Source: Magicicada septendecula (taxonomy: Eukaryota; Arthropoda; Insecta; Hemiptera; Cicadidae). From it: a stretch of 64,000 nucleotides of DNA. Position numbers and translations under genes: made by a program. Under the pieces are notes generated by a model. That model was given only the letters and a program-made list of their open reading frames with translations. It had not been told where the DNA came from and ran no database searches. The stretch's first letter is position 1, and each line of letters opens with the position of its first letter. Shown piece by piece: positions 36,150 to 49,253 of the stretch. The stretch lies in assembly GCA_034769895.1 (NCBI GenBank), contig CM068375.1:255667542-255731541 (forward strand). Direction: 5' to 3'.

Positions 36150-37412
36150 CAGTGGCGGCGCTAACGAAACGGGGGCCCCCCGCGAAACTAATTAGGGGGC
36201 CCTATAAATATGGTTAAATTTTGTATACGTAATAGGGAAAAACACTCAAATGAGTTTCTATTTACGTGTGTTTCACAACAATGGTTTGTGAATACTTTCT
36301 CGTCTATCACAAAGCGTTTGCAATTTGCAAAGGACGTTATAGACGTGTACAAACTCTTAAAATTCATTGTTGCTAAATAGACAAAGTTCTATACAAACTA
36401 TAAAAAAAACAAAATAAAAAGAATGATTTATTTTTACGTCAAAGATCTAATTCAGACTATGAAACAGTACCCCACACAGAGTGGTAAAAATTTATTATTT
36501 AAAAACGAATATCAAAGTAACATTCTAGCTTTTTTCAAACATTTAAATTAGTTTGTAACTGAATTTGTAAAATTCTTGAATATACTCTATACAAGTTCTC
36601 CTTAAGTCTAATCCAATTCAATAACACTCGAACTCAAGTAATGTACAATATTTACAGATGAGGATCAACCAAAGTTCACTGTTTTCCTAAGCCTAGTCTC
36701 CTTTTTAATAGCTAAGAACTTTTCAACCACTTCGTTGATATTAGTTTTCTGTATCTCACATGCTCAATGCTTAACAGTGCCAAGTCACTCAACCGAGTTT
36801 GGGCCATGGTACTTCTTAAGTATGACTTAATTTAATTAATTTAAGTTTTGAAAAGCTTCTTTCCGCTGTAGCTGTTGTGACAGGTATGGTTAAATAAAGC
36901 TGCAAAGCTGTAGTTAAGTCTGGGAGGCAACTCATAAGGCAGCTGTTTTCTTCAACCAGTAAATTCATCATTTCTCGAATTCTTTTCTTGTGTACAATTT
37001 CTTTGGCCATCAGAGCTTTGAAGGATATTACTTGGTCAGGCAGTGATGTGGAAAGGTCACCAGGATACACATTTACCAGAGCCTTACTTTTGCCTCTTGT
37101 GAGAAGTTTACTAAATTCTGAGGCGTCAGGAATGAAAACCTATCATCAATGCAATGCAATCCTTCGAATCTCATTTGTAGCTGAGCTATTACAATATCTA
37201 GTGTTGCATTGAAAACTTTTACTTCAAATGATTTCACTGGGTCGTCAATTCTATGGTCAACTGATAATTCAACAAAGAAGCGTTTTACAACTCGTTTACG
37301 CTTATTTTTCATGTTACAAGTTATGTCCCATGACTGGGCCAACTGGGGCCCCCCATGAGGGTCGGGGCCCCCCCGCGCCGCGGGGTCTGCGGGGGCCTTA
37401 TCGCCGCCACTG
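36150..37412 (-). mobile_element. Short internally deleted hAT element in the Helitron
   Basis: Inverted ends CAGTGGCGGCG (36150) and CGCCGCCACTG (ends 37412). Subterminal G/C runs occur at both ends (36171-36200 and 37350-37385). The flanks share GGAAAT (36144-36149 and 37412-37417 with one shared G), a partial target duplication. At 1.26 kb it is a deletion derivative retaining only the C-terminal part of a transposase. Confidence 0.8.
36660..37330 (-). pseudogene. hAT transposase C-terminal fragment
   Basis: Minus-strand pieces show KRVVKRFFVELSVDHRIDDP (about 37240-37300), RFSFLTPQNLV (about 37120), and the hATC signature IPVTTATAERSFSKLKLIKLS (36825-36890). Frame-shifted continuation RLSDLALLSIEH lies further down (about 36750-36800). 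The N-terminal zinc finger and catalytic core are absent. Close in type to the ZMYM1-like transposases at 1000-2960 and 22469-28033, but a separate family. Confidence 0.75.
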
Positions 37413-38467
37413 GAAATGATGCAGAGCACATACTGTACATGTCGTGTCAACTTCGAGAGTTGTTCTCATTAATGTGCTACTTCTACAAACCAACATCACT
37501 GTTTCAAGTGTAAACGATTATCAAAACACTAATGTAGACGATACGCAGGCACTTGAAGGAAATGCAGCATTGCAGGATATAGATTACATTTTAAGAATTA
37601 ATGGTTTGGAGTGCAGGAGCATCGGCCTGCCAATACCAAATAATCCAATGCTTATTAACCCTGTATGCAATGTGAATGAAGAGGCCAGTCATGGTGCTAA
37701 TATACATAGCAAATTAAATGAAAAACAGAAATTAGTTGTAAATAAAATTATGTGGGCCATAGCAGGCGAGACAATTGAGAAGCTGTTCTTCTTAGAAACC
37801 GCAGCAGAATGTAGCATGTCCTACGTATTCGCAAATATTCTGAATATTGTTAGGGAACAGGCTCATTTAGCATTAGCAACAAAATGGACATGCAAATCTG
37901 CGCAATTCTTGGCTGCATGCAGGAGTTATACTCCATTAATTATTTGGTCTTCTTGTTCCAGTGTTGCCTTCTTCAGTTTCCTCCATTAAGGCTATGTCAG
38001 GAAAAGCTACATTTCCACACGAAGAGTCAGTTATTCTAATTGATGAGATGTCAACTATCTCTGCAGTAGCAGTATGGATCATTTGCTTCGAAACATAATG
38101 AAGTGTATAGTTCGGTGTATACTTCGAGACATCCATTATAAAGTAAAGTTCAGGCGGATGGAAAAGTGACACTTTTAGTGGAGATTTCAGACAGGTCTTA
38201 AGGTTAGTCCAAAAGGCGGGACAAACAAACACAACTTTGACCTTTATAACCATACTCTATTTGACATAAAATATGTGTGCCAGTGCTAATGAACTACAAT
38301 TTGTGGAGTGGAAACTTCGATTGGGGAACAGAACTTTTCCTGTGATGGAAACACAGCATGATGGAAATATTTTTAATATTCCCAGCAAATTTATATGTAA
38401 GAAGTATTCAGTTGCTAACCATATATTTGGCAAAATTAATTGGATGGAAATAATGCAAATAATTTAA
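37413..38467 (+). pseudogene. Helitron PIF1-like helicase fragment
   Basis: Family role: 5'-3' DNA helicase that unwinds the element during rolling-circle transposition. Visible: YMSCQLRELFSLMCYFYKP (about 37437-37495), ALQDIDYIL (about 37570), KLNEKQKLVVNKIM (about 37715), a ruined Walker A (FFLETAAECSMSY at about 37786-37824, normally FIDGPGGTGKTYL), LALATKWTCKSAQFL (about 37871), Walker B-like VILIDEMSTIS (about 38029), GDFRQVLRLV (about 38177) and NMCASANELQFVEW (about 38267). The last recognisable phrase is PSKFICK (about 38385). The final helicase motifs are missing. The substituted Walker A means no ATPase activity even without the stops. Confidence 0.8.
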
Positions 38468-39464
38468 AATAATAAGTTTATAAATATAATAAAATAGTAT
38501 TTTTAGAAACTCAAACCCGATTTATTGAGTGTCTGTTAAACGACAACTGCAACCTGATTAACCAGAGCTGTGCTGTGTTTACTTTCAGGGGATTTTGACA
38601 GAGTAGGCCTACTGCAGTGTAGACTCGATCTATGCCAAGATGGTGATACGGCATATACAAAGAACGTCGTATACACAGAAATACTTTTAAAGAACGACGC
38701 AACCACCTAGGCTACTTTTATCACCGACGACTAACAGCGCAAAAGTGGTGGGAATAAAGTTCGTTTCTGAGTTTATTGAAATATTAAATAAAAGGAATTC
38801 TTAATAAATTTGTGTCTCATTTCATTGAAATAACTTTAAACATTCTCAATAAATTGTCGTTATTGCTCCACCAAACCACCAGTTAGTTACAAAATTTTAC
38901 GCTCTTCATCTGAAAATCGCATATAACTTAAAGAATATAAACTAAAGTGTACATTTCCGGCAAGCTACTGTCGTTGTACCACTGAGTTTTCAATCATGAG
39001 AATATTTTTCTGTATTAGCGTTGTAATAATTAAACAACGGGGACAAAAACACAATTGTTATTATATTATTCAAAAACTGTACAGACTTCATTATACGCAA
39101 AACTATCTAAAAAATATAGTTGTCATTGACACTCTAACTAAATAATAATTTTAAATAATTGCACCCTTTCCACTAAAATACGTTCTTCGTTTGTACTTTA
39201 CAGTATAAGCTTTTGTTATATTTAATGCAAGATTAAATAATAAATAAAAATATGCAAAACACAATGCGCTTATTAATCAGTAATGTTCAGAATATTTTAA
39301 AATATTTGCTCTTATTCGTTGGAAAAATTTTAAGAAAATTAAGCGTAATGGTTATACCACACAAACTAAGCAAAGACCCGCACGACAATGAGAAAAAAAT
39401 TCATGTAGACTGTCAGCAGTAAACAAGGTGCAAGTGTCCTTTTGCTATGAGTGAGTTTTGGCAT
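38468..39464. other. Intergenic, nothing recognised
   Basis: AT-rich sequence between the Helitron remnant and copy 2 of the large duplication. No recognisable domain or terminus is seen. Confidence 0.6.
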
Positions 39465-40561
39465 GGTGTGTGTGTGTGTGTGTGCGCGCGTATGGCTATC
39501 GTACGAGAATGTGCTGACGTTTTGTTTGTGTTCTTAGTGTAATGCGCGTGAGTGACGTAAGGCGATACACAACAGGGGCTACTGACCTTGAATCTTATGA
39601 CACTCATAATACAATACACTGAACACTGGAACGTGACGAGACCACTTTCATGTTTTTTTTTTCAACACAAGCTTATTATAGTTCTTGTTTGCCAAAACAA
39701 ACGAGGAATAAAAATTTCTTATCGGGCAGGTTTTAAAGTATGAAGAGACCACAGATACAACGCAGCATAGAGATAAATTTAGCTCAACAATATCTATACA
39801 TTTTCTTGGGAAATCGAAAAAAGAGTGATGTTGAAACGGAGACAGTGCTAAGCGTTGATTATGGTGTGCCAATGCTAACAAACAAACGCACATACCAATT
39901 CAATAAACATTAACGTAATTTTACAGTGTCTGCTGATATAAACTTGGCGTCTTTATTCAAGGAGCCGCCACTTCTTTAATCAAATGCGGCCGGCACTTTG
40001 ATTTCGAGTTGCCAGTTCGCATAAATAAGAGCGACGGCTCTCAGTGATAGTAGGCCCTACAGAGATAAATAGTAAAAGGGGATCAGTACCACTCATTACT
40101 CTCCCGTTAAAAGAATGACAGGCATCAAAGCAAATATTATCTGTCGTAATTCACAGTACGTAAAATCACGCGTAAGCATCACTACTTGTACTCTGCTTTA
40201 TGTTGACTGTATTAGGAATTTCTTACAGTTAGCAACAGAAATTCTACAAAAAATCAAACCACGTATTTCATGGGTAGGGTGCTCTAAGCGCCGATCTTAT
40301 CTATGCTTCATTGGACACTTGGCTGCATATCTGACTATCGGCTGTTTGCTAACTCTGTAGTAGTAATATAATTCGCTAGCGGTCCTATAAACATTTGTAC
40401 AAGTCATACCACTAAGACATTATCATAGCACTTGTAAGCGACCAGAACTACCAGAACGGAATACATTTATTAATAATACTTTGTAAGTAACTCGGTGAGT
40501 TTCCTGCAGGTCTTCCATATAATATCTTCAAATAAATACACTACAAGTAGGTTTATTTTTT

Positions 40562-40605
40562 ACCTGACGCACGTTTAACAGAAATTATTCTGTATCATCA
40601 GAGGT
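40562..40605 (-). ncRNA. Hammerhead-like motif, left arm, core mutated
   Basis: Inverted copy. The core here is the fully canonical CTGATGA, but GAAA reads TAAA as in 11725-11768, so the GAAA loss predates the duplication. Confidence 0.4.
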
Positions 40606-40666
40606 TTGTTTGAATTGCAATTGAATGTTTCGCTTACAATTGAACATTCAATTACAATTCAAACAA

Positions 40667-40710
40667 ACCTCTGAAGAAACAGAATAATTTCTGTGAAACT
40701 TGCGTCAGGT
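40667..40710 (+). ncRNA. Hammerhead-ribozyme-like motif, right arm
   Basis: Identical in all core positions to 11830-11873: ACCT/AGGT stem I, CTGAAGA, six-base-pair stem II, GAAA, minimal stem III and GTC. Confidence 0.5.
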
Positions 40711-41520
40711 GAAAATAAACTTGCTGTGTATTTGAAGATATTAGATTTATTATTTAGTTAAATTCTAATATGAGACAATTCTTATATTATCATAAAATTT
40801 AAAAAACCTAACTACTCTGCTATTTTACTAACACGTTATTAGTAACATAACCGTAGATCAGACAATCATAAAATAAATATTAAAAGTTCTGAGCTAGCAG
40901 TTAGTATTTTAGTTAAATTTGTAACCATAATACCTAAATGACAAATAGTTTAGTCGTAGCTTTTCATTGTGTGTACATTTCCATAGATCTCTGTATTTAA
41001 CCATATTCATAAATATAATATATAACTGATAACAAAATATAGTTTTTGTTAACATAGTTTACAAACTTCTTGAAAGCGCTTCAAAATTTGAAATGAATGT
41101 TGAGACATATTAATTCTGTCAAATTACTACACATACAAAATTCAGAGGATATGGATACAGATTTTGTATTTTCGCTAAAATATCTCACTTCTTTACCCCC
41201 AAATAAACATTACAGCTCAGCTTTCTGTCTCACAATCGTATTTTAATTTTCTTAATTACAGCTGTATTTAATCAACTTTGTTCGTCCCAACCGAATGAGC
41301 AATCATGATTTAATAAAGACGATTATTCGCTAAAGATGCACGTGCAAAGACACTATTACATGCATAATAAAAAATTTCAAAGTGAAAGTTGCAGGCTTCT
41401 GAAAAATGTACAAGACCATATTCATCAGGTCCCTTTAAAAAACAGCAGTAGACCTGAAATACTTAATTACTTTTAAGATTTCTTGGAAATAAGTTATTTT
41501 ATTTCTCATTGACAGGTGCA

Positions 41521-41547
41521 CGCTCTCTCTCTCTCTCTCTCTCTCCC

Positions 41548-41610
<63 letters not shown>
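41521..41610. repeat. (TC)n-(AC)n microsatellite
   Basis: A TC run, a short C-rich break, then AC repeats to 41608. It is much longer than its counterpart at 12701-12728. Confidence 0.95.
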
Positions 41611-41612
<2 letters not shown>

Positions 41613-41861
41613 TAATTTGTGAATGAAACTGTGATTTCTGTAGTTAAGTGTGATGTATATAATTGTTAAATAATATTAAAAATACTAAATACAAATAATA
41701 ATAAAATCCTTAATTTAGAGAAAGAGAGAGAGAATGAGACTGGGGGAGTGTGAGAGAGCGTGTTGTGGAGATTACGAAATCTGTGCGGGTGTGTGTAAGT
41801 GTACTCGTATATGTATTTGTGTGTCTGTCTGTGTGTGTGCGCGCTAGCCTGTGTATCTTGC

Positions 41862-41896
<35 letters not shown>

Positions 41897-43155
41897 CAGA
41901 GATTTATGTATGTGTTTTAGACTGCGTGAGACAGCGAGTGAGAGGGAGTGGTAGATAGTAAAGGAGAGAGTGAGTGAGAGAGCATGCGAGTGAGAGGGGG
42001 AAGAGTGTAAATGTAGACGTCTAAATAATTTTACAATACAAAATACTATACTCTGTAGACCATATAGTCATTAAATATTATTTTACAACAATATAAATAA
42101 CAAATAATAACCACTGTTACATGACTGATTGATTTAACACAATTTTGGGTTTTTAATACTGTATTTGTAATTCTGTTATAATTCTCTAATTTATGGACAA
42201 ATGTATTCAGTTCCAATACAGTAATAATAACTTTCAGAATTTTTGGGGGGGATTTTTTCAAGAATAACATTTTAAATCCAACATTGATGGAAATTTTTAC
42301 CATGTTTGTGCAACAAACTAAGCTATTAGTAAAAAACTAAAGCAATTGCATATCTTTATGATTGTTTTAACGAACTGGCGGCATAAATGTCTCTACCAGT
42401 ACAACTAGTAGTAAATTTTGTTTTGGAATTTGGAAAACTGACCCTGGCAGCCTGCAGCAACATCCTGTCAATGAGTCAGAGGGTACGTGAATAATAAATC
42501 GTGAATGTAAAAATGTGTGCGTGTGGTAAGCTTGTAGACCGGCGGGCACTTTTCAATTGTGGTGGGGGTGCTGAGACTTTTGGGGGGTTTGCGCATTAGG
42601 CCTTGGGGGGGATGGGCACCCCTGGCTACCTGTACCAATTCCAGTATACATCTGATGAATACTCCTACAATTATTTATAAACATAATTAAGGGGGTTATT
42701 ATACAATCAATAATTAAAATTGTAATATTGTATTAATTAGGTTTTCAGAATATTATAATTATGCTTATCTTTTTAAGTAAAACTGTATGTAAGAAATTTA
42801 ATTATTTTGCTGATGTAAAACAGACTGTCTCACCCCCCCCCCCCGTACGGGCAGACACGCGCACACACACACTATTAGTTGATCTGGTTGTCTTTGAAAT
42901 TTTGTCTTACACATACCTGTTGTATAAAATTTGCTTTGTTTGATTTCATCAGGCTCTCAGATTCAAACAGGTTAATTTAATTTGCCTGATTCTGTATAAA
43001 AAATGGTACTGTATTAATTAGTCGGTAGACTAGTATTTAATACATAATAAATGCATAATTAACCACAACTTTTACTAATGATTTTTACTAACAACACATA
43101 GGTTACTGTTCTGAGAATGAGAATACAGCGGTTTTCTGAAAGGTTTTAGAAAATA

Positions 43156-45316
43156 CGGTAAAACCTCAACGACAGGGATTGAAAATCAAAACAATGCATA
43201 TGGAAAAACAACAGTTCTAGAAACCCAATAAATTTAAAGAATAATTTAATAACATATACTGTAGGCCCTATGTTCTTGCTGTCTGGATTATTTTAGACTG
43301 TCAAAAAATGTTAATTACAAATTGGTTAAAACAACAGATACCGGTACCTAATTTGTTTGGGTTAAAGTATCATGCTCATTTGAAAGTAGTTTTCATGTTT
43401 AATTTAAAGGGTTCCTATAGCACGTAGCCGTCGAAAATAATTTGTCATAATAGGGTATTCTTTCTGCTGTGAACCTGTGCCACTCTGACCTTCAGCAACA
43501 GAAGTGGATCTAGGTCGCATTGGCTTATTGTTGTCACATTCCTAAAATATTCTGATCACTTAATGTCAAAGGAGCTGAAAGCCCCTTTCCACTTGACACT
43601 GTGAAGAAAGATGCTTGGTGTCAATCCTTGTTAAGAATGTGTCACCCCCATCCGTAGAAATTTGACCACCATATAAAGCTCTTTTTTATGGTGTGTTAAG
43701 GAGCTCTATAGGGGTTTTACTGTGTACATTTTCTTTAAAAAAATCTCTACAGGTCTTAACAGTTAAACCACAGTAAAACCATATGCAAAACACAAGATAG
43801 CATTAAATTATATGAAAATCAATATTCTTAGTTCTCTATGGATTTTAACTTATTTGTCTTGGGTGTACAGGTCAAACATCACATTACATAATAAATCACA
43901 TGACTGTTTTTTTTAAAGCTGAAATATCATCTTTATATTTTATTACATGTGATATATCCTGCCATATGCTATGAATTTTCCCGTAGCTTATACAGAAAAC
44001 CACTGAGCTACAAAACATTAAAAAAAATATGGAAAACAGTTATAGTGAAACAAGCCATCAGTTTCTTACAGAAAAAATAAAGACAGGATCTAGTTCCTAA
44101 TACAAACTGTTAAGTGTGTAAAATCTATTGAAAAAATCCATTATTCTTTCTACATGTAATGTATTAGGTTTTATTTTTGTCGAAGTTGTTCTAAACTGAA
44201 AATGTGTTTTCATTTTCCTCTGCGTTTGTCTCTCCAACAGTGTACTGGCCTTCGCCTTCGTTATGGTATAGTTGATATATATTTTTGGAAAATTTTGTCT
44301 ACCATTGTGCAATGAACCTACTTTTGAAGATAAGTGATTTTTGTAAGCAGCAGCTGGCTTTTAGTAGTAATCAGTTCACATCGAGTGTTGTAGTGATTAG
44401 AAGTGCGAGTGTGATTTTAAGACATATGTGTTTAGTTCTGATGGTGTTGTTCATGCCTTGTAAATTATTAATACAACTGTAAAGTTTGAGTGATACATTT
44501 TTTGAAAAACATTTAATAATAGTGTACTGTGTGGTGAATTATAACACCAAAAGTTAGTAAGATAATAGTGGAAGTGTACTATAACATGTGGCCAGTTGAG
44601 AACAAACAATAACACTCACCTTTCTTTATTTCATATTTCTAGACCACTTAATAAGCACAAGAAGTAACAGTAATAACAGCCTCGTACGCGAAATGTGTGT
44701 GTGTGTGTTAAAAAACAAGCAGATGTAAACTATCCGTAAAGAACCGGAGAGACAATATTAATGTATTATTATTATGACCTGGTGTAGGCTAGACATTACA
44801 ATATCTGTTTATTCAGGTGCAGTCATGTAGTGCGATTCTGTCAGCTTGAGACTAAACTATAACGATTAGTCACTCTTATTTGAATAGCAGTATGATACAA
44901 TATGTGGATATTGCAAAATGCTTATTACATCATTGTGTATGGGTTATCATAATTATTGTTTGTGACAGGAGGAAGGAACTAAAATTTTTGACAAGACCTC
45001 TTATAAACTTTTATTGAAAGCAATTATAATTGCGGTTGCAATGAAAGACCAGATTTGACGTCATATCGTACGCAAAAACAAACTCTAGAAATGCGACATA
45101 GCACTGAAACGAGACTAGGAAAAATTTCGGAATATTTACACCAAATTTCGTACTTTCTGGAACACTGCGCAACACTGCGCACTAGACACTTGATGCCGGC
45201 TCACTGAGGCAGCAAAACAACTGACAAGTATGTAAACAAGCTGGTGAGTCATCGACAAGTCGGTGCCTGAGCCGCGGTCGGACCAGCCGGGGGGTCGGAC
45301 TAGAGAGGTTTTACTG
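43156..45316. mobile_element. Tigger/pogo-like non-autonomous element, copy 2
   Basis: Counterpart of 14333-16557. The left end is mutated to CGGTAAAACCTC; the right end GAGGTTTTACTG is intact. TA flanks on both sides. Confidence 0.45.
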
Positions 45317-45927
45317 TACCTGTATAATTTGTTATAAAAAATAAATTGAATCTAAAAGTATTAACAGTGTTACTTTACACTGTGATTTTATTAAGCTTTT
45401 ACTGTTTAAAAGAAAATAAGAGAATTTATAGGCCTATCTGTCTTTGGGAATACTAATTTAAACTTTCACTAGGAGTAAACAAACCTGACATAGATGTAAA
45501 GAGGTTTCTGTTTTTGTTAAAGGGTGGTTTTATGTATGTTTGTTCAAAACACTTTATAATCATTATAATAATAAATAATAATGAACAGATTTAGTTAATT
45601 ATGAATGTGAGTTAAATTATTTTAACGTCACCTCGCCTTTACCTAACCTATTCTCAACGAGTTTGTCAACGGCCCTGGAAATTCTGATACGGGGAAGTTA
45701 GATGTACAGTATTTAAATTGTTTTCTCGGGTACAGTGTTGAGGTTTCCACATTCCGCCTGTCAAAACGTGGTGGTCACCCAAGGGCATTTGGTTTTTCAG
45801 AATCTTCTGATAAGGTAAATGAGTAAAGTATCGGGGTATATTATTCTTCTCTTTAATTATTTTTATTTATTATTCATCCCCAATTATTTGTACTATTACA
45901 AACATGTAAAAAGTATAGATTTTAATT

Positions 45928-46074
45928 TGAATTGCAACATTGGCATAAAAACATCGATGTTTGAAATCTTAAAACGTCGATGTTTTCATACCGATGTTTT
46001 TTTAACATCGATGTACTCTTCACGATGTTAACATCGATGGTTTTCTGGCGATGCTCATCCCTAGTGTGTAGTGG
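45928..46074. repeat. Cluster of ACATCGATGT motifs, copy 2
   Basis: Counterpart of 17165-17310. One of the motifs has changed to ACGTCGATG. Confidence 0.45.
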
Positions 46075-46371
46075 TGTGCCCATCACTCCTCCTTCACACC
46101 GCTCCTGTAGGAGAAGCGACTGGCGAGAACGTTGGTGGGGGAGCTTGGCGGGCTCGTGAACGCTGTGAGAGTTGTTTGTAGACAAATACTTGAAAAGACC
46201 CTTGTTCCCGTATGTGTTACAGTAATCACTTTTAGTAACGTATTTTAGTAATTTTGACAACATGTTATATATATTTTACATGTATGCAATATTAGATAGG
46301 CTATGTATAGAATGTTAAAAAAAAATTAGCGTAAAGACAACGCGAAAACAAACAAAAATCGTGGCATTTAC

Positions 46372-48405
46372 TAGATTCTAGCCGATTTACCCAGCGTTGC
46401 TCGGGTTCATAATATATTCATAGGCACCTATTCTTGTTCTAACGTTATATTACTTCTATACTGTATAATCTTCCTTATACTGTTACGTTCACATTCTCAC
46501 TGGAGGAATAGACTACTCTGTAGCGCACCTGTTTAAGAACATGTCATAAACTTTATTCTTATATCTGGAGAAGAATTCTGTTGCGCGTGATGCTCCTGCT
46601 CGATTTCTAACTCTGGGAGAGGGCGAACAGCTAAATTAGTTTTCTATAAAATGTCTACAATACTTGCATACGCTGCGTACTTAACTGTCATTTTATAATT
46701 CATTGTATTAATAGTGAAATAAGGTATTAGTTAAAATTAGTGTCTCCTAAACTTATTCTAACAATACAATACCTCTATAGATGTCAGCTTATCAATTTTT
46801 AAATTCAAACTGAAGCAAGCGCATTTATATTGTCTGAACACTACGATCTGAATACATTCGCTATCAAAACATTGTTTTTTATACTCGCTTATAACTTACT
46901 TCTATCTTAACATATCCACTTTTAAATTCAAACTGAAACAACTCTGAATTCACGAACTATTAAGAAGTTTCTTAAGATGCATACACCACCTTCGATATCA
47001 TAACCTATATCTTTATTTATAAGAACCGTACTTAGGTCCGACCCAAGACTACCCGGGTTCCGTGGACGGACTCCGGGGAAGGGCCGTAAGGCTACTACCG
47101 CACTATTCCCTACCCGGGAGGCTTCTACCTATGCCGGGACACCGCCTGCTTTTTCCGGCATCCGGGCCGGTCGATCTCCCGCGCTAGGACATTGCCAGAG
47201 ACCTCCCCTTGGTACGGATGGTTCTCCGAAGCCCGGAAAAGACTTTGACATGCCAGGCGAGTCGCTGGAACTCTGGCCCGGCGGTTTTTCGCGAGATCCG
47301 TCCTAGGACTTCCCGGGTTCCGTGGACGGACTCCAGGGAAGGCCCGTCGGACGACTCCCGCGCTTTTCCCTACGCGGCAGGCTTTCACCTATGACGGGAC
47401 ACCGCCTGGTTTTTCCGGCATCCAGGCCGGTCGAACTTCCGCGCTAGGACTCTGTCAGATACCTCCCCGGGGTACGAAAGGTTCTCCGAAGCCAGGAAAA
47501 GCCGTCGACGTGCTAGGCGAGGCGCTGCAACTCTGGCCCGGCCGTTTTTCGCGAGATCCGACTTAAGACTTCACGAGTTCCGTGGACGGACTCCAGGAAA
47601 GTCCCGTCAGACAACTCCCGCGCTATTCCCTACGCGGGAGGCTTCTACCTATGCCGGGGCACCGCCTGATTTTTCCAACATCCAGGCCGGTCGAACTCCC
47701 GAGCTAGGACATTGTCTGAGACCTCCCCGGGGTACTGAAGGATCTCTGAAGCCCGGAAAACTGTCGACATACCGGGCGAGGTGCTGGAACTCTGGCCCGG
47801 CCGTTTTTCGCGAGATCCGACTTAAGACTTCACGAGTTCCGTGGACGGACTCCAGGAAAGTCCCGTCAGACAACTCCCGCGCAATTCCCTTTGCAGGAGG
47901 CTTCTACCTATGCCGGGACACCGCCTGCATTGTCCGGCATCCGGCAGGTTGAACTCCCTCGCTAGGACTTGGTCAGAGACCTCCCCGGGGTACGGAAGTT
48001 TCTCCGAAGGCCGGGAAAGCCTTCGACATGCTGGGCGAGGCGCTGGAACTCGGGCCCGGCTGTTTTTCGCGATATCCGACATAAGATTCCCCGGATTCCG
48101 TGGACGGACTCCGGGGAAGGCCCGTCGGACGACTCCCGGGCTAGTCTACGCGGGATGCCTCCACCGATGCTATGGCAACCAGAATGTATTCTATTGGGTT
48201 GCCATGGTAACCAGATCTAATAGTTTTTTAGACCCTAAAGGACCCCCCCCCAAAGGATCGTATCGAATAAAAACACCTGTCCTATGTTGGTTCTCTCGTT
48301 GCGTAAAATATTTGTGCCAAGTTTGGTTGAAATCGGACCAGTGGTTTAGGAGGAGATGTGGAACATACATATATACAATGACTTTTATTTATATTAAGAT
48401 AAGCC
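46372..48405 (+). mobile_element. RTE/SINE-like element containing a minisatellite, copy 2
   Basis: Same termini as 17620-20860 with a shorter internal array. Confidence 0.45.
47030..48150. repeat. GC-rich minisatellite, ~260-bp unit, about 4 copies
   Basis: The marker phrase recurs at 47271, 47532, 47790 and 48051 (spacings 261, 258, 261). A partial unit precedes them. The last unit resembles the last unit of the other array (CTCGGGCCCGGC), and the penultimate marks also match, so the 3' end of the array is the stable edge. Confidence 0.95.
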
Positions 48406-48652
48406 CTCAAGATTCTGAGTGTAATTATGTAGATTCATATATACAAAGTTTATATATATACATAGACATAACGAGTAAAAGTGTATAAAACGAGTTTGAA
48501 TTGATGGGTGAATTGTTACTTGTATAAACGTTTGTATATATTTTCTTCAATTTAGGGCATCAGTTCAACGTCATCGATTGTTGAACACCGATCTGATGGC
48601 GAATTATTCTGCATCAAAAATGTTCTACAATCACAGCTAATTTCTATGGGGT

Positions 48653-48720
48653 ATTGGTTAAACTGATGGGCTGCTATATCTATATATATATATATATAGC
48701 AGCCCATCAGTTTAACCAAT
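48653..48720. repeat. Long perfect hairpin at the end of the duplicated segment
   Basis: ATTGGTTAAACTGATGGGCT (from 48653) is repeated inverted up to 48720, with a (TA)n loop. In copy 1 only the left half is present (to about 21135), followed by unrelated sequence. Confidence 0.9.
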
Positions 48721-48722
48721 AT

Positions 48723-49253
48723 ATATATTAATTGTGACAAAACATATGTTAGGTATAGTAATAATGGAACAATATAGTCAGTTATCTGGAGCAAGGTTGT
48801 ATATTTTAAGACAAAATTTCATATGGGTTGTAGTTTACAAAATATTTATTTTATTGCAAAATTGTCTCTGAAATCAGATTGATCTGATTTAAAAAAAAAA
48901 CGTCAATTTGTCACTTGGATGTTGTTTTCGTGGGTTGATTCGTCTTACTGCCAGTCCTGTGAATCGCCGCAATCTGCTCCTCTCTCGTCTCCTCCTTTCT
49001 GCACACTGCCGCATCGCTGGAGCTCCTCTTGCACGCCATCACACCGGTAATCAGTCTAATCTTATCTCGGGGCACAAATTGGGTATTAATTTAATCTTAC
49101 TTATTTTTGGGCTTTAAGCGTACATCTTCCTGCGTCTTGAGGTGTCCTCGCGATCACATAGGAGTATCCCGGATGGATAAACCTTCCCTATGCAGAAATC
49201 TTGACTCACGCGATATTAGCACTGTTTAACAATATTAAATAGCTTATTTTTTT
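48723..49253. other. Intergenic, nothing recognised
   Basis: Sequence between the duplicated segment and the first LTR. A 69-codon open frame at 48908-49117 has no recognisable domain. Confidence 0.55.

Larger units (their letters stand above)
32340..38467 (+). mobile_element. Helitron remnant interrupted by two hAT elements
   Basis: Three separated plus-strand pieces line up with the Helitron Rep-helicase polyprotein: 32345-32980 (Rep), 35560-36149 (Rep-helicase linker) and 37413-38467 (PIF1-like helicase). The gaps are hAT elements at 32981-35551 and 36150-37412. Removing them brings the pieces together in the right order with matching protein context on each side. The termini (5' TC, 3' hairpin plus CTRR) were not found, and the helicase stops before its last motifs, so the 3' part is lost. 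Confidence 0.75.
40473..40741. mobile_element. Small palindromic PLE terminal-repeat insertion, copy 2
   Basis: Same insert as 11638-11908. The flanking duplication is TACATTTATTA (40462-40472) versus TAGATTTATTA (40742-40752), now with one mismatch. Inherited by duplication, not an independent insertion. Confidence 0.65.
39465..48690 (+). repeat. Large duplicated segment, copy 2
   Basis: Collinear with 7433-21140 without the LINE; the site equivalent to the LINE insertion lies near 39946-39957. It keeps the small PLE palindrome, the Tigger-like element, the ATCGAT cluster and the RTE/SINE-like element with a shorter minisatellite. The right boundary falls within a (TA)n-centred hairpin at 48653-48720. 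Confidence 0.9.

Noticed and set aside
48908..49117. A host gene upstream of the gypsy array
   Set aside because: Only one 69-codon frame with no recognisable domain, splice context or conservation evidence.
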